A stretch of DNA of 64,000 nt. Source: Paenibacillus sp. USDA918EY (GTDB taxonomy: Bacteria > Bacillota > Bacilli > Paenibacillales > Paenibacillaceae). How positions within the stretch are numbered: position 1 is the first letter of the stretch; each line of letters starts with the position of its first letter. Below the pieces are notes generated by a model. It had not been told where the DNA came from. It made no database searches and saw only the letters and a list, made by a program, of their open reading frames with translations. Shown in pieces: positions 28,474 through 36,437 of the stretch. The translations under genes were made by a program, and so were the position numbers. The DNA lies in assembly GCF_009870825.1 (NCBI RefSeq), contig NZ_WTWY01000001.1, forward strand, positions 124,001 to 188,000. Reading direction: 5' to 3'.

Positions 28474-28725
28474 ATGACCGTAATCAAAAATTTTGATACC
28501 TGGAAAAAATTTCTGGGGGAACGCGTCGTCCAAGCCGAAAAGATGGGAATGAGCGAAGAAACGATTGCCAATCTCGCGTATGAAATCGGCGATTTCCTGG
28601 ATGCGAAGGTCGATCCCCAAAACTCCTCGAACCGCGCTTTGAAAGAGTTATGGGAAGTCGGCAACAAAGAGGAGCGCCGCACGATCGCGCGCTTAATGGT
28701 TAAACTGGCGAAGAAAAACGTTTGA
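28474..28725 (+). CDS. ymfJ: DUF3243 protein (YmfJ)
   Basis: 83-residue small protein of unknown function, same position as B. subtilis ymfJ. It has a helical, charged sequence (GMSEETIANLAYEIGDFLDAKVDP) and a basic C-terminal helix RTIARLMVKLAKKNV. GGGAGG before the ATG. Followed by a very strong hairpin. Confidence 0.88.
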   Translation: MTVIKNFDTWKKFLGERVVQAEKMGMSEETIANLAYEIGDFLDAKVDPQNSSNRALKELWEVGNKEERRTIARLMVKLAKKNV

Positions 28726-28771
28726 TTTGTTTGGGGCCCTTCACGACAAACCATCGCTTATCCGATTCCAT

Positions 28772-28815
28772 ACCATTAGAGAAAAGCCCCCGTCAGGGGG
28801 CTTTTCTCTAATGGT
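28772..28815 (+). terminator. 20-bp perfect-stem terminator after ymfJ
   Basis: ACCATTAGAGAAAAGCCCCC (28772-28791), loop gtca, perfect complementary arm through 28815. The right arm contains GGGGGCTTTTCTCT, so the T-rich part lies inside the stem. Confidence 0.8.
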
Positions 28816-28955
28816 TACAGTATTGAACTTGTTTTTCACTAGCATTTTATATATCATTAACGTGACCCGACATTACGGCGTTTCTATGGAGTTTCTTCCG
28901 AACAGCCTTGGGCTGAATTTGTCGAAATGTGCGGGAAAAGCTCAGATGGGGTGTC

Positions 28956-29753
28956 ATGGTGGAAGCAAATCAAACGAAACAACCGAAACAACCGAAACAG
29001 TGGTATATGGAGTATCGTATACATAAAAACCGTCCGGGCCTGCTCGGGGATATCGCGTCCCTGCTGGGCATGCTGGAGGTTAACATATTGACGATCAACG
29101 GGGTGGAAGGCAAAACGCGCGGCATGCTGCTTGAAACCGACGATGACGAAAAGATCCGCCTAATGGGCGCGATGCTGAAAAAAGTGGACAATATTACGGT
29201 TTGCGCCCTGCGCGAACCGAAACTTGTGGATATTTTGGCCGTTCGGCACGGACGGTACATCGACCGGGACTCGGACGACCGGAAAACGTTCCGGTTTACC
29301 CGGGACGAGCTCGGATTACTCGTCGATTTTTTGGGTGAATTATTTAAAAGAAGCGGCAACCAAGTTATCGGGCTTCGCGGGATGCCGCGGGTAGGCAAAA
29401 CCGAATCGATCATCGCGGGAAGCGTATGCGCCATGAAACGCTGGACATTCGTGTCTTCCACGCTCCTTCGTCAGACGGTCAGAAGCCAGCTTTCCGAAGA
29501 CGAGATGAATCCGGCCAACGTGTTTATCATCGACGGCATCGTCAGCACGATCCGTTCGAACGAGCGCCACTACAATTTGCTGCAAAACATTATGCGGATG
29601 CCGAGCACCAAAGTGATCGAGCATCCGGACGTATTTGTCCAGGAATCCGAATATACGTACGACGATTTCGACATCATCGTCGAACTGCGCAACAATCCGA
29701 ACGAAGAAATCATATATGATACTTTTACCAGTTCCTATAATGACGACATATAA
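28956..29753 (+). CDS. ymfK: DUF3388 protein (YmfK)
   Basis: About 265 residues. An ACT-like N-terminal domain (MEYRIHKNRPGLLGDIASLLGMLEVNILTINGVEG) is followed by a P-loop-like GMPRVGKTESIIAG and FIIDGIV, suggesting a nucleotide-binding regulator. Position as in B. subtilis ymfK. The start is uncertain: ATG 28956 or nearby GTG 28959; an upstream GTG 28929 is possible but less likely. A 9-bp in-frame tandem repeat encodes KQPKQPKQ just after the start. Confidence 0.85.
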   Translation: MVEANQTKQPKQPKQWYMEYRIHKNRPGLLGDIASLLGMLEVNILTINGVEGKTRGMLLETDDDEKIRLMGAMLKKVDNITVCALREPKLVDILAVRHGRYIDRDSDDRKTFRFTRDELGLLVDFLGELFKRSGNQVIGLRGMPRVGKTESIIAGSVCAMKRWTFVSSTLLRQTVRSQLSEDEMNPANVFIIDGIVSTIRSNERHYNLLQNIMRMPSTKVIEHPDVFVQESEYTYDDFDIIVELRNNPNEEIIYDTFTSSYNDDI

Positions 29754-29781
29754 ACATAATTATGGATGAGGAGGTGATGGC

Positions 29782-30882
29782 ATGTCCGAACTGGGACAGC
29801 AATTGAGAGAAGCCAGACTGCAGAAAGGCATGAGTCTGGACGACGTGCAGGAAATGACGAAAATTAGAAAAAGATATCTGGAAGCCATCGAAGCAGGGGA
29901 TTATAAGGTATTGCCCGGGAGCTTTTACGTGAGGGCTTTCATTAAAACATATGCTGAAACGGTGGGCCTCGACCCGGATCTTCTGCTTGAAGGACATAAG
30001 CAGGAGGCGCCGGCCGATCCCGAACCGGTTATGGAGCCGGTCATTCAGAAACGAAGCAGCACCCGTTCTTCGGAGCGCAACGTCAAATGGCTTTCCACGA
30101 CACTGATGTGGATTTTCCCGATTCTGATCATCGTCGTGATTTGGTGGTATGCCAGCAGCGTGTCGCATCCGAAGTCCAACAGCGTCGACCCGTCGAAGGT
30201 AACCCAAAATCAGCAGGATCCTTCGCAAAACGAAGCCAATACGACGACGACGCCTCCGGCCGACCAAGGCAAAGCAGCCGACAACAAGGACAACACGGCG
30301 CAGGGGCAAACCGACAATGGCGGGGGAACGGCAGGCGGCAACCAAACCGCGACGCCACCGGATAACGCTACAAACACGACGACCGATAACGGCAGCACAA
30401 CGACCGATAACGGCAATGCCGCTACGGATAACGGGACAACCACGCCTTCGGGAGATCAGTCGTCGGTTACCGTACAAAAAGACCGGAAAAAAGGCAAGGA
30501 CACCATTTTCAAAGTCGCCGCTCCTGCAGGAACGCCGGTGACCGTTGAAATCAAAGCGACGGGGGAAAGCTGGCTGGAGGTTTACAAAGGCCAAAATATC
30601 CATGGCGAGAAGCTGGCTTTCGGCAAAACCCAAAGCGGCGATACCAAAACGTTTACCCTGGATTCCGCAGGCTTGTACATCAAATCCGGTTACTCGCCGG
30701 CAACGACGATCACGGTGGGCGGCCAGACGGTCACCGATGGCAAATCGGTATCCCGCATATTGCTGAACCTGGTAGATGCCGGCAGTTTGAACGCCAACGG
30801 CGACCAGTCTTCCAACAGCAATGCCGGAGACGGCAATTCGACGGGCGGCAGCGATTCTAATTCCACGTCCGGCAACGATTGA
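29782..30882 (+). CDS. RodZ-like membrane protein with HTH and DUF4115 domains (YmfM)
   Basis: 366 residues: a cytoplasmic Xre-type HTH (LGQQLREARLQKGMSLDDVQEMTKIRKRYL, residues 4-33, and on to about 70), a membrane segment (TTLMWIFPILIIVVIWWYA, about 104-126), a Thr/Asn/Asp-rich external linker (about 135-225), a beta-rich DUF4115 domain, and a Ser/Asn/Gly tail. This is the layout of the cell-shape factor RodZ, which links MreB to the elongasome. GAGGAGGTGATGGC precedes the ATG. Confidence 0.9.
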   Translation: MSELGQQLREARLQKGMSLDDVQEMTKIRKRYLEAIEAGDYKVLPGSFYVRAFIKTYAETVGLDPDLLLEGHKQEAPADPEPVMEPVIQKRSSTRSSERNVKWLSTTLMWIFPILIIVVIWWYASSVSHPKSNSVDPSKVTQNQQDPSQNEANTTTTPPADQGKAADNKDNTAQGQTDNGGGTAGGNQTATPPDNATNTTTDNGSTTTDNGNAATDNGTTTPSGDQSSVTVQKDRKKGKDTIFKVAAPAGTPVTVEIKATGESWLEVYKGQNIHGEKLAFGKTQSGDTKTFTLDSAGLYIKSGYSPATTITVGGQTVTDGKSVSRILLNLVDAGSLNANGDQSSNSNAGDGNSTGGSDSNSTSGND

Positions 30883-30989
30883 TCGGTGGGCTTTATGAAC
30901 GAATAAACGCGCGCTTGCAGGGGGAGAATAGAACTAGACTCAAATTTTCCATCCGGTTCTTATCTCTCACAGTGAAGCGAGGTGTATGG

Positions 30990-31157
30990 ATGATGGCAAT
31001 CAGCTGGATCGTAACCGGCATCGGCGTTATTGTCAGCCTCCTGGGGTACTATTTGACACCCAATGCTTGGGGGTACGGCATATTGGGCTTCGGGCTCGCG
31101 TGGATCGTGCTTGGGATTCTTAACATGTTCAGACAACCGGTCCCGGACCGTCGCTAA
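30990..31157 (+). CDS. Small two-helix membrane protein, unknown
   Basis: 55 residues (MMAISWIVTGIGVIVSLLGYY... to MFRQPVPDRR): two hydrophobic stretches (about 5-20 and 27-44) joined by a short TPNAWGYG turn, with a basic C-terminus. GAGGTG lies a few bases before the ATG. Any longer version starting at 30879 overlaps the RodZ-like gene and lacks a good RBS. I do not recognise a family; it sits between rodZ-like and yajQ. Confidence 0.6.
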   Translation: MMAISWIVTGIGVIVSLLGYYLTPNAWGYGILGFGLAWIVLGILNMFRQPVPDRR

Positions 31158-31176
31158 AAAAGTCAAGCCAAGCTTA

Positions 31177-31223
31177 AAAGAGACATTCCATTCGGGGGAT
31201 ATTCCCCTTAGGAATGTCTCTTT
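31177..31223 (+). terminator. Nested hairpin, possible terminator
   Basis: AAAGAGACATTCC (31177-31189) pairs with GGAATGTCTCTTT (31211-31223), enclosing GGGGGA/TTCCCC. No extended T run follows, so termination is likely but not certain. Confidence 0.55.
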
Positions 31224-31277
31224 GGCATTTGTTGGCGCGGGGTTAGACGCCGCGAGGCAATATTTCAATAAATAAAT

Positions 31278-31306
31278 TAGACTTGTACGCAACATTTTCA
31301 TATAAT
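31278..31306 (+). promoter_or_regulatory. Sigma-A promoter of yajQ
   Basis: TAGACT, 17-base spacer, perfect TATAAT, 33 bases before the ATG. Confidence 0.65.
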
Positions 31307-31339
31307 ATGTCATGAAGTTTTAAGAAAGGACGTGTGGCA

Positions 31340-31831
31340 ATGGCTTCTGAAAATTCATTCGATATCGTTTCCAAGCTGGACATGCAGGAAATGAACAACG
31401 CCATCAACCAAGCGGAACGGGAAATCGAAACCCGCTTTGACTTTAAGGGCAGCAAAAGCAGCCTGAAACTGGAAAAAGACGCGCTGATCATCGTTTCGGA
31501 CGATGAATACAAGCTGAAGTCGGTCATCGACATTTTGCAGTCTAAAATGATCAAGCGGGGGCTTTCCCTGAAAAACGTCGATTACGGCAAAATTGAGCCG
31601 GCTTCGATGGGAACGGTGCGCCAGCGTATCGGCTTGAAGCAGGGGATCGACCAGGAAAACGCCAAAAAGATCAACGTGCTCATCCGCGATTCCAAGCTGA
31701 AGGTTAAAAGCCAAATCCAAGGCGACCAAATCCGCGTAACCGGCAAAAGCAAGGATGACCTGCAGGCGGTCATGCAGCTTTTGCGCAAGGCCGACCTTCC
31801 GCTCGATCTGCAGTTCACGAACCTCAAGTAA
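31340..31831 (+). CDS. YajQ-family nucleotide-binding protein
   Basis: 163-residue protein with two ferredoxin-like repeats. It has [29 protein letters not shown] at the start and [31 protein letters not shown] near the end, typical of YajQ. Family members have been reported to bind c-di-GMP in some proteobacteria; the role here is unknown. ATG 31340 is preceded by AAAGGA at good spacing; an in-frame GTG 31334 is too close. Confidence 0.93.
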   Translation: MASENSFDIVSKLDMQEMNNAINQAEREIETRFDFKGSKSSLKLEKDALIIVSDDEYKLKSVIDILQSKMIKRGLSLKNVDYGKIEPASMGTVRQRIGLKQGIDQENAKKINVLIRDSKLKVKSQIQGDQIRVTGKSKDDLQAVMQLLRKADLPLDLQFTNLK

Positions 31832-31889
31832 CCCGCAAAGCAGGCAAGTTCCGGGGAGTCAGCCCCCGGAAACCGCGTTCTGATGGTTT

Positions 31890-31919
31890 TTGACAGGGAA
31901 TAAAACGTTATATTATACT
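31890..31919 (+). promoter_or_regulatory. Sigma-A promoter of pgsA
   Basis: Perfect TTGACA with TATACT at 18 bases (or TTATAC at 17), about 105 bases before the start of pgsA. Confidence 0.65.
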
Positions 31920-32025
31920 TGTGGAGAAGTGAATGTGGATGTTTTTACATAGGTATTTCCGGCCGACGGGTACCGATCATTTAAATTTTTAACTTCAAGT
32001 TTGCTTGATCCGGGGAGGGTGCACA

Positions 32026-32613
32026 TTGAATTTGCCCAACCGTATTACCATTGCAAGAATTTGCTTGATTCCGATCATGATGGTTTTCCTTTTGGTGGAC
32101 TTCAGCTTCTATCCGGAACCCTTGGTCTGGAATTCTTACGAGCTGCCTTTGAATCAGCTGATTGCGGCATTGATTTTTGTATTGGCAGCCAGCACAGACG
32201 GTATAGACGGTTATTTGGCGCGCAAGAACAACATGGTTACGAATCTGGGTAAGCTGCTTGACCCTTTGGCGGATAAACTTCTGGTGGCGGCGGTGCTGAT
32301 CTCCCTCGTCGAAATGGGAAAATGCGATTCATGGATCGCCGTCGTTATTATCAGCCGCGAGTTTGCCGTGACGGGACTGCGCCAGATCGCCCTTTTGGAC
32401 GGGTCGGTCGTGGCCGCAAGCAAGTGGGGAAAAGCGAAAACGGTTGTTCAAATCGTTGCCATCATCCTGATGCTCATCAACAACTTCCCATTTGAGTTGA
32501 TCGGTATTCCGCTCGATACGATCGCAACATGGGCGGCTGCATTGATCACGATTTATTCAGGAATCGATTATTTCATCAAAAACAAACATCTGCTTCGGCT
32601 AACCAATGCGTAA
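32026..32613 (+). CDS. pgsA: CDP-diacylglycerol--glycerol-3-phosphate 3-phosphatidyltransferase
   Basis: Integral membrane enzyme committing CDP-diacylglycerol to phosphatidylglycerol. 195 residues, several membrane helices, and the CDP-alcohol phosphotransferase motif: DGIDGYLARKNN then NLGKLLDPLADK (residues about 62-90), with all acidic residues. TTG 32026 (MNLPNRITIARI) has GGGGAGGGTG upstream. B. subtilis has the same ymfM-pgsA-cinA-recA run. Confidence 0.94.
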   Translation: MNLPNRITIARICLIPIMMVFLLVDFSFYPEPLVWNSYELPLNQLIAALIFVLAASTDGIDGYLARKNNMVTNLGKLLDPLADKLLVAAVLISLVEMGKCDSWIAVVIISREFAVTGLRQIALLDGSVVAASKWGKAKTVVQIVAIILMLINNFPFELIGIPLDTIATWAAALITIYSGIDYFIKNKHLLRLTNA

Positions 32614-32616
32614 ACA

Positions 32617-32646
32617 GGCAATAGGTCCATTCCTATTGCTTTTTCT
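32617..32646 (+). terminator. Terminator after pgsA
   Basis: GGCAATAGG-tccatt-CCTATTGC followed by TTTTTCTTT. Confidence 0.75.
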
Positions 32647-32789
32647 TTCCGTCCTTGAAAAGAATGTCGCGGTTTCAAGATGTTATAGGGATGTTTATTT
32701 TTATTGGGGGCGCAAGGGGCTGATCCCGCCGGCTTGTTCTAAACCGGACGGGAGCTTAAGAAAAGCGCCGTTTTAGGAGGAGTGACAGC

Positions 32790-34043
32790 ATGAAAGCGGA
32801 AATTATCGCGGTTGGAACCGAATTGCTGCTTGGACAAATTTTGAATACGAACGCGCAGTATTTATCCCGTGAGCTTGCGTCCATGGGCATCGACGTCTAT
32901 TTTCAAACGGTTGTCGGCGACAACATGGGCCGGCTTCGGCATGCGATCGAGCTTGCGGCGGAACGGGCGGATATATTGCTTCTGACGGGCGGGATCGGGC
33001 CTACCCAGGATGACCTTACCAAAGATGCGCTTGCGGCCGCATTGGGCCGTTCGCTGCATATCGATCCGCCGGCAATGGAGCAGGTGGAGCGCTTTTTTAC
33101 CAGCCGCGGCAGGGAAATGACGGAAAACAACCGCCGCCAAGCGCTGGTCATCGACGGCAGCACCCCGCTTCCGAATGAAACGGGGTTGGCGGTCGGGGTC
33201 GCCATCGAACAGAAAGGCAAATTTTATATCGTTCTTCCGGGACCGCCGAAGGAAATGAAGCCGATGTTCGACCGTCAGGCGAAACCTTGGCTCCTTCAGC
33301 ATGCTTTGACGGACGAAATGCCGATTTATTCCACCATGCTGAAGTTTGCGGGTATCGGCGAATCGCTGCTTGAGGATAAGCTGCTCGACCTGATCCAGGC
33401 TCAAAGCGATCCGACCATTGCGCCTTATGCCAAGGAAGGCGAGGTTTCGGTGCGGATCTCGACGAAAGCCTCCACCGAGGCGGAGGCGATGAAGAAGCTG
33501 GAGGCGATGGAAGCCAAAATCCGGGAACGTCTTCCGGAGCATTTGTATGCCAACACGGACGTGCCGATCGAGCAGACGATCGTGGAGCTGATGACCGAGC
33601 GCGGACTGACGCTGAGCGCGGCCGAAAGCTGCACGGGCGGACTGCTGATGGAGAGCATCACGGCGATTCCCGGCAGCTCGGCGATGTTTCTCGGCGGGAT
33701 CGTATGTTATTCCAACCAAATGAAGGAAAAGCTTCTTCATGTGCCCCATTCGCTGCTCGAGGGCGACGGGGCCCCGGGGGCGGTCAGCCCCGAGGTGGCG
33801 GAGGTGCTTGCCGAGCAGGTAAGAGCCGTCGCGGACAGCGATTTCGGGCTCTCGGTAACGGGCGTTGCCGGTCCGGGCGATTCCGAAGGCAAGCCGGCCG
33901 GCCTGGTTTATGTCGGGCTTGCGGAGCGGGGACGGAAGGCCGAGGTGTTCGAGCTGCGGTTCAGCGGCAACCGGGAATCGGTCCGGGTCCGTTCGGTCAA
34001 AGCGCTTTTTTACCAACTGTGGCTGAAATTAATTTCCAAATAG
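32790..34043 (+). CDS. cinA: Competence/damage-inducible protein CinA
   Basis: 417 residues: an N-terminal MoCF-like domain (GTELLLGQILNTNAQYLS; TGGIGPTQDDLTKD), a central linker domain, and a C-terminal NMN-deamidase-like CinA domain with LTLSAAESCTGGLL near residue 272. Family members act as nicotinamide-nucleotide amidohydrolase/pyrophosphatase; in Bacillus cinA is co-induced with recA in competence. TAGGAGGAGTGACAGC precedes the ATG. Confidence 0.94.
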   Translation: MKAEIIAVGTELLLGQILNTNAQYLSRELASMGIDVYFQTVVGDNMGRLRHAIELAAERADILLLTGGIGPTQDDLTKDALAAALGRSLHIDPPAMEQVERFFTSRGREMTENNRRQALVIDGSTPLPNETGLAVGVAIEQKGKFYIVLPGPPKEMKPMFDRQAKPWLLQHALTDEMPIYSTMLKFAGIGESLLEDKLLDLIQAQSDPTIAPYAKEGEVSVRISTKASTEAEAMKKLEAMEAKIRERLPEHLYANTDVPIEQTIVELMTERGLTLSAAESCTGGLLMESITAIPGSSAMFLGGIVCYSNQMKEKLLHVPHSLLEGDGAPGAVSPEVAEVLAEQVRAVADSDFGLSVTGVAGPGDSEGKPAGLVYVGLAERGRKAEVFELRFSGNRESVRVRSVKALFYQLWLKLISK

Positions 34044-34067
34044 AACGGCTTTCGGCGTGATGGGAAG

Positions 34068-34097
34068 TTGTGTTCGAACCTGGTAAAGAGGTATAAT
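34068..34097 (+). promoter_or_regulatory. Sigma-A-like promoter at the end of cinA
   Basis: TTGTGT, 18-base spacer (containing palindrome GTTCGAAC), perfect TATAAT. It is followed 12 bases later by an intrinsic-terminator-like hairpin. Confidence 0.5.
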
Positions 34098-34109
34098 AGT
34101 GGTATGCGG

Positions 34110-34149
34110 AAGAACCGTGCAAATATTGAATTTGCTGCGGTTCTTTTCG
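34110..34149 (+). terminator. Terminator-like hairpin before recA
   Basis: AAGAACCGtGCAAAT pairs with ATTTGCtgCGGTTCTT, then TTTTC. It would end cinA and any transcript from the promoter just upstream. Confidence 0.7.
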
Positions 34150-34203
34150 TTTCCGGACCGCAAGCTCCCTTACTGAAAGGAGAATGCACCGGAATAAAAA
34201 AAA

Positions 34204-34217
34204 CGAATGTATGTTCG
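34204..34217 (+). promoter_or_regulatory. LexA (Cheo/DinR) box of recA
   Basis: CGAATGTATGTTCG differs from the Gram-positive SOS box CGAAC-N4-GTTCG at one base and lies 9 bases upstream of the recA -35. Confidence 0.8.
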
Positions 34218-34226
34218 AAAAAATGC

Positions 34227-34255
34227 TTGGCAAACGTTCCAAAACAAGGTATGAT
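34227..34255 (+). promoter_or_regulatory. Sigma-A promoter of recA
   Basis: TTGGCA, 17-base spacer, TATGAT; 31 bases before the TTG start. Confidence 0.75.
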
Positions 34256-34286
34256 ATCAATATAAACGGTGAAGGATGTGAGTTTA

Positions 34287-35348
34287 TTGTCAGATCGTCG
34301 TGCTGCGCTTGAAGTCGCGCTTCGTCAGATAGAGAAACAATTCGGTAAAGGTTCTATTATGAAGCTGGGTGAATCGACACATATGCAGGTGGAAGTCGTT
34401 CCCAGCGGTTCCCTTGCTTTGGATATAGCATTAGGCATTGGCGGCCTGCCTAGAGGCCGTGTCATTGAGATATACGGACCGGAATCCTCCGGTAAAACGA
34501 CAGTGGCGCTCCATGCCATTGCGGAAGTTCAGAAGGTTGGCGGACAAGCCGCTTTCATCGATGCGGAGCACGCTTTGGATCCGCTTTACGCGAGCAAGCT
34601 GGGCGTTAATATTGACGAACTTCTGTTATCCCAGCCGGACACGGGCGAGCAGGCGCTGGAAATCGCGGAAGCGCTCGTTCGCAGCGGAGCGGTCGACATT
34701 ATTGTCGTCGACTCGGTTGCGGCGCTTGTTCCCAAGGCCGAAATCGAAGGCGAAATGGGCGACTCCCACGTCGGTTTGCAGGCACGCCTCATGTCGCAGG
34801 CGCTGCGCAAGCTGTCCGGCGCAATCGCCAAATCGAAGACCATTGCCATCTTTATTAACCAGCTGCGCGAGAAAGTGGGCGTTATGTTCGGCAACCCGGA
34901 AACAACTCCGGGCGGCCGCGCTTTGAAATTCTACTCCTCGGTGCGCCTCGATGTGCGCCGCGTCGAGAGCATCAAAATGGGCAATGACGTTGTCGGCAAC
35001 CGGACCCGGATCAAAGTCGTCAAAAACAAGGTTGCGCCTCCGTTTAAACAGGCGGAGATCGACATTATGTACGGAGAAGGCATTTCCAAGGAAGGCAGCA
35101 TTATCGATATCGGTACGGAGCTGGATATCGTCAACAAGAGCGGTGCCTGGTATTCCTTTGATGGCGAACGTTTGGGCCAAGGCCGCGAAAATGCGAAACA
35201 GTTTTTGAAAGAAAATACGCAAATTTGCGATACGATCGAGATGAAAATTCGCGAAGCAAGCAATCTTACGACTGTTGTTCCGTCTCCGACGGCCAGCGAG
35301 CTGGAAGCGGAGCAGCAGGAAGAACAGGAATTGCTGGAGCTCGAATAA
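34287..35348 (+). CDS. recA: Recombinase RecA
   Basis: Strand-exchange ATPase and LexA coprotease. 353 residues: [16 protein letters not shown], Walker [10 protein letters not shown] near residue 66, VDSVAALVP (Walker B), and the L2 loop region [22 protein letters not shown] 34287 ([12 protein letters not shown]) fits the usual RecA N-terminus and AAGGATGTG spacing; GTG 34269 and 34278 lie in or before the RBS. Expected SOS control through the LexA box. Confidence 0.97.
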   Translation: MSDRRAALEVALRQIEKQFGKGSIMKLGESTHMQVEVVPSGSLALDIALGIGGLPRGRVIEIYGPESSGKTTVALHAIAEVQKVGGQAAFIDAEHALDPLYASKLGVNIDELLLSQPDTGEQALEIAEALVRSGAVDIIVVDSVAALVPKAEIEGEMGDSHVGLQARLMSQALRKLSGAIAKSKTIAIFINQLREKVGVMFGNPETTPGGRALKFYSSVRLDVRRVESIKMGNDVVGNRTRIKVVKNKVAPPFKQAEIDIMYGEGISKEGSIIDIGTELDIVNKSGAWYSFDGERLGQGRENAKQFLKENTQICDTIEMKIREASNLTTVVPSPTASELEAEQQEEQELLELE

Positions 35349-35365
35349 AAGTGAAGCCTTAATCC

Positions 35366-35404
35366 AAGGTGCCCTGGCGAACCGTCAGAGCGCCTTTTCT
35401 TTCA
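35366..35404 (+). terminator. Terminator between recA and recX
   Basis: AAGGTGC pairs with GCGCCTT (one T-G pair), inner CTG/CAG pairing, then TTTTCTTT. recX transcription would need read-through or its own promoter. Confidence 0.6.
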
Positions 35405-35431
35405 TTTTGGATACGGTGGAGGGATGCGAAC

Positions 35432-36160
35432 GTGCAGGAACAGGAGTTGCGGATGCAGCCGGAAATAACGGATATCAGCCGGTTTCCGGAAGGCGAGGAT
35501 TTAGTCATCACTGCTGTAGAGCGGCATCCGAAGCAAAGGGGACAATACCAAATCTTTTTCGGTGAATACATGCTGCTTATCCATGAAGATACGATGATCA
35601 AATTCCGGATGCTGAAGGGCAGCGTTTTTACAAAGCAGGAGCTTGAAGAGATCGTGCTGGCCAACGAGAAGCAGCGGGCATACGTTCAGGCGCTGAAATT
35701 TTTGGAGCGCAAGCAGCGGACGAAAAAGGAATTGGAGGAACGGTTGCGGCAGAAGGAATTCGGGCAAGCTGTTACGGAGCAAGCGCTCGAGAGGCTGGAG
35801 CGTGAAGGATTGATCAATGACGAGCTGTACGCGAAGCAGTGGGCCGAGCAGCGGATTTCCAGCCAGCGGAAGGGGAGAGCCTGGGTCAAGCAGGAACTGC
35901 GCCAGAAGGGGATCGACAGCCTTCTAATCACCGAAGCGTTGGCGGAAGTGAGCGAAGAGCAGGAATTTGAAAGCTGCTTGGTCATCGGAAGGAAAAAATG
36001 GAGACAGACCCGCGGCGACTGCATGGACCGAAAACGGAAAACGGGCGCTTTTTTAATGCGAAGAGGTTATTCCGGGGAGCTGGTTCGAAGAGTGATTAAC
36101 CGGTTGGTTCGCGAAGACGGCGAAGCCGGGGAGAACGAGGAGCCTTTTGCGTTCGATTAA
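35432..36160 (+). CDS. recX: Recombination regulator RecX
   Basis: Modulator that binds and limits RecA filaments. 242 residues, mainly helical repeats: YVQALKFLERKQRTKKELEERLRQKEF, then LERLEREGLINDELYAKQWAEQRI and a C-terminal third repeat. GTG 35432 is preceded by GGAGGG; ATG 35453 with CAGGAG is an alternative. recA-recX is a common order but differs from B. subtilis. Confidence 0.9.
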   Translation: MQEQELRMQPEITDISRFPEGEDLVITAVERHPKQRGQYQIFFGEYMLLIHEDTMIKFRMLKGSVFTKQELEEIVLANEKQRAYVQALKFLERKQRTKKELEERLRQKEFGQAVTEQALERLEREGLINDELYAKQWAEQRISSQRKGRAWVKQELRQKGIDSLLITEALAEVSEEQEFESCLVIGRKKWRQTRGDCMDRKRKTGAFLMRRGYSGELVRRVINRLVREDGEAGENEEPFAFD

Positions 36161-36193
36161 GGCAAATGTTAACATATTATGAAAGCCTCTCTC

Positions 36194-36223
36194 TTGACAA
36201 TATCTTTTCACAAATACTAAAAT
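36194..36223 (+). promoter_or_regulatory. Strong sigma-A promoter upstream of rny
   Basis: Perfect TTGACA, 18-base spacer, TAAAAT, about 215 bases upstream of rny, implying a long leader. Confidence 0.7.
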
Positions 36224-36246
36224 GAATATGAATCTTGTACCGAAAA

Positions 36247-36279
36247 GAGCCCTTTTTCCTTCCAAAAAAGGCTCGTTTC
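36247..36279 (+). terminator. Hairpin in the rny leader
   Basis: GAGCC-c-TTTTT / AAAAA-a-GGCTC with GTTTCTG after it, about 20 bases downstream of the predicted start. Could terminate, attenuate, or only stabilise the leader. Confidence 0.5.
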
Positions 36280-36437
36280 TGTAAGATTCAGCAACGCTAT
36301 TTCATATGGATAATGCCCGTTTTCACGGGAAATTAGAATCGTTGATTTGCGATTAGTGTAATGATGAAACGTGTTGAATGGACAACTGCAGAAAATCCCA
36401 AGGAATACCTTGGAGGAACCAACGAGGGGGTGAAATT

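Noticed and set aside
31849..31871. TTCCGGGG...CCCCGGAA after yajQ as a terminator
   Set aside because: Perfect 8-bp stem but the next bases are CCGCG, with no T tract close enough.
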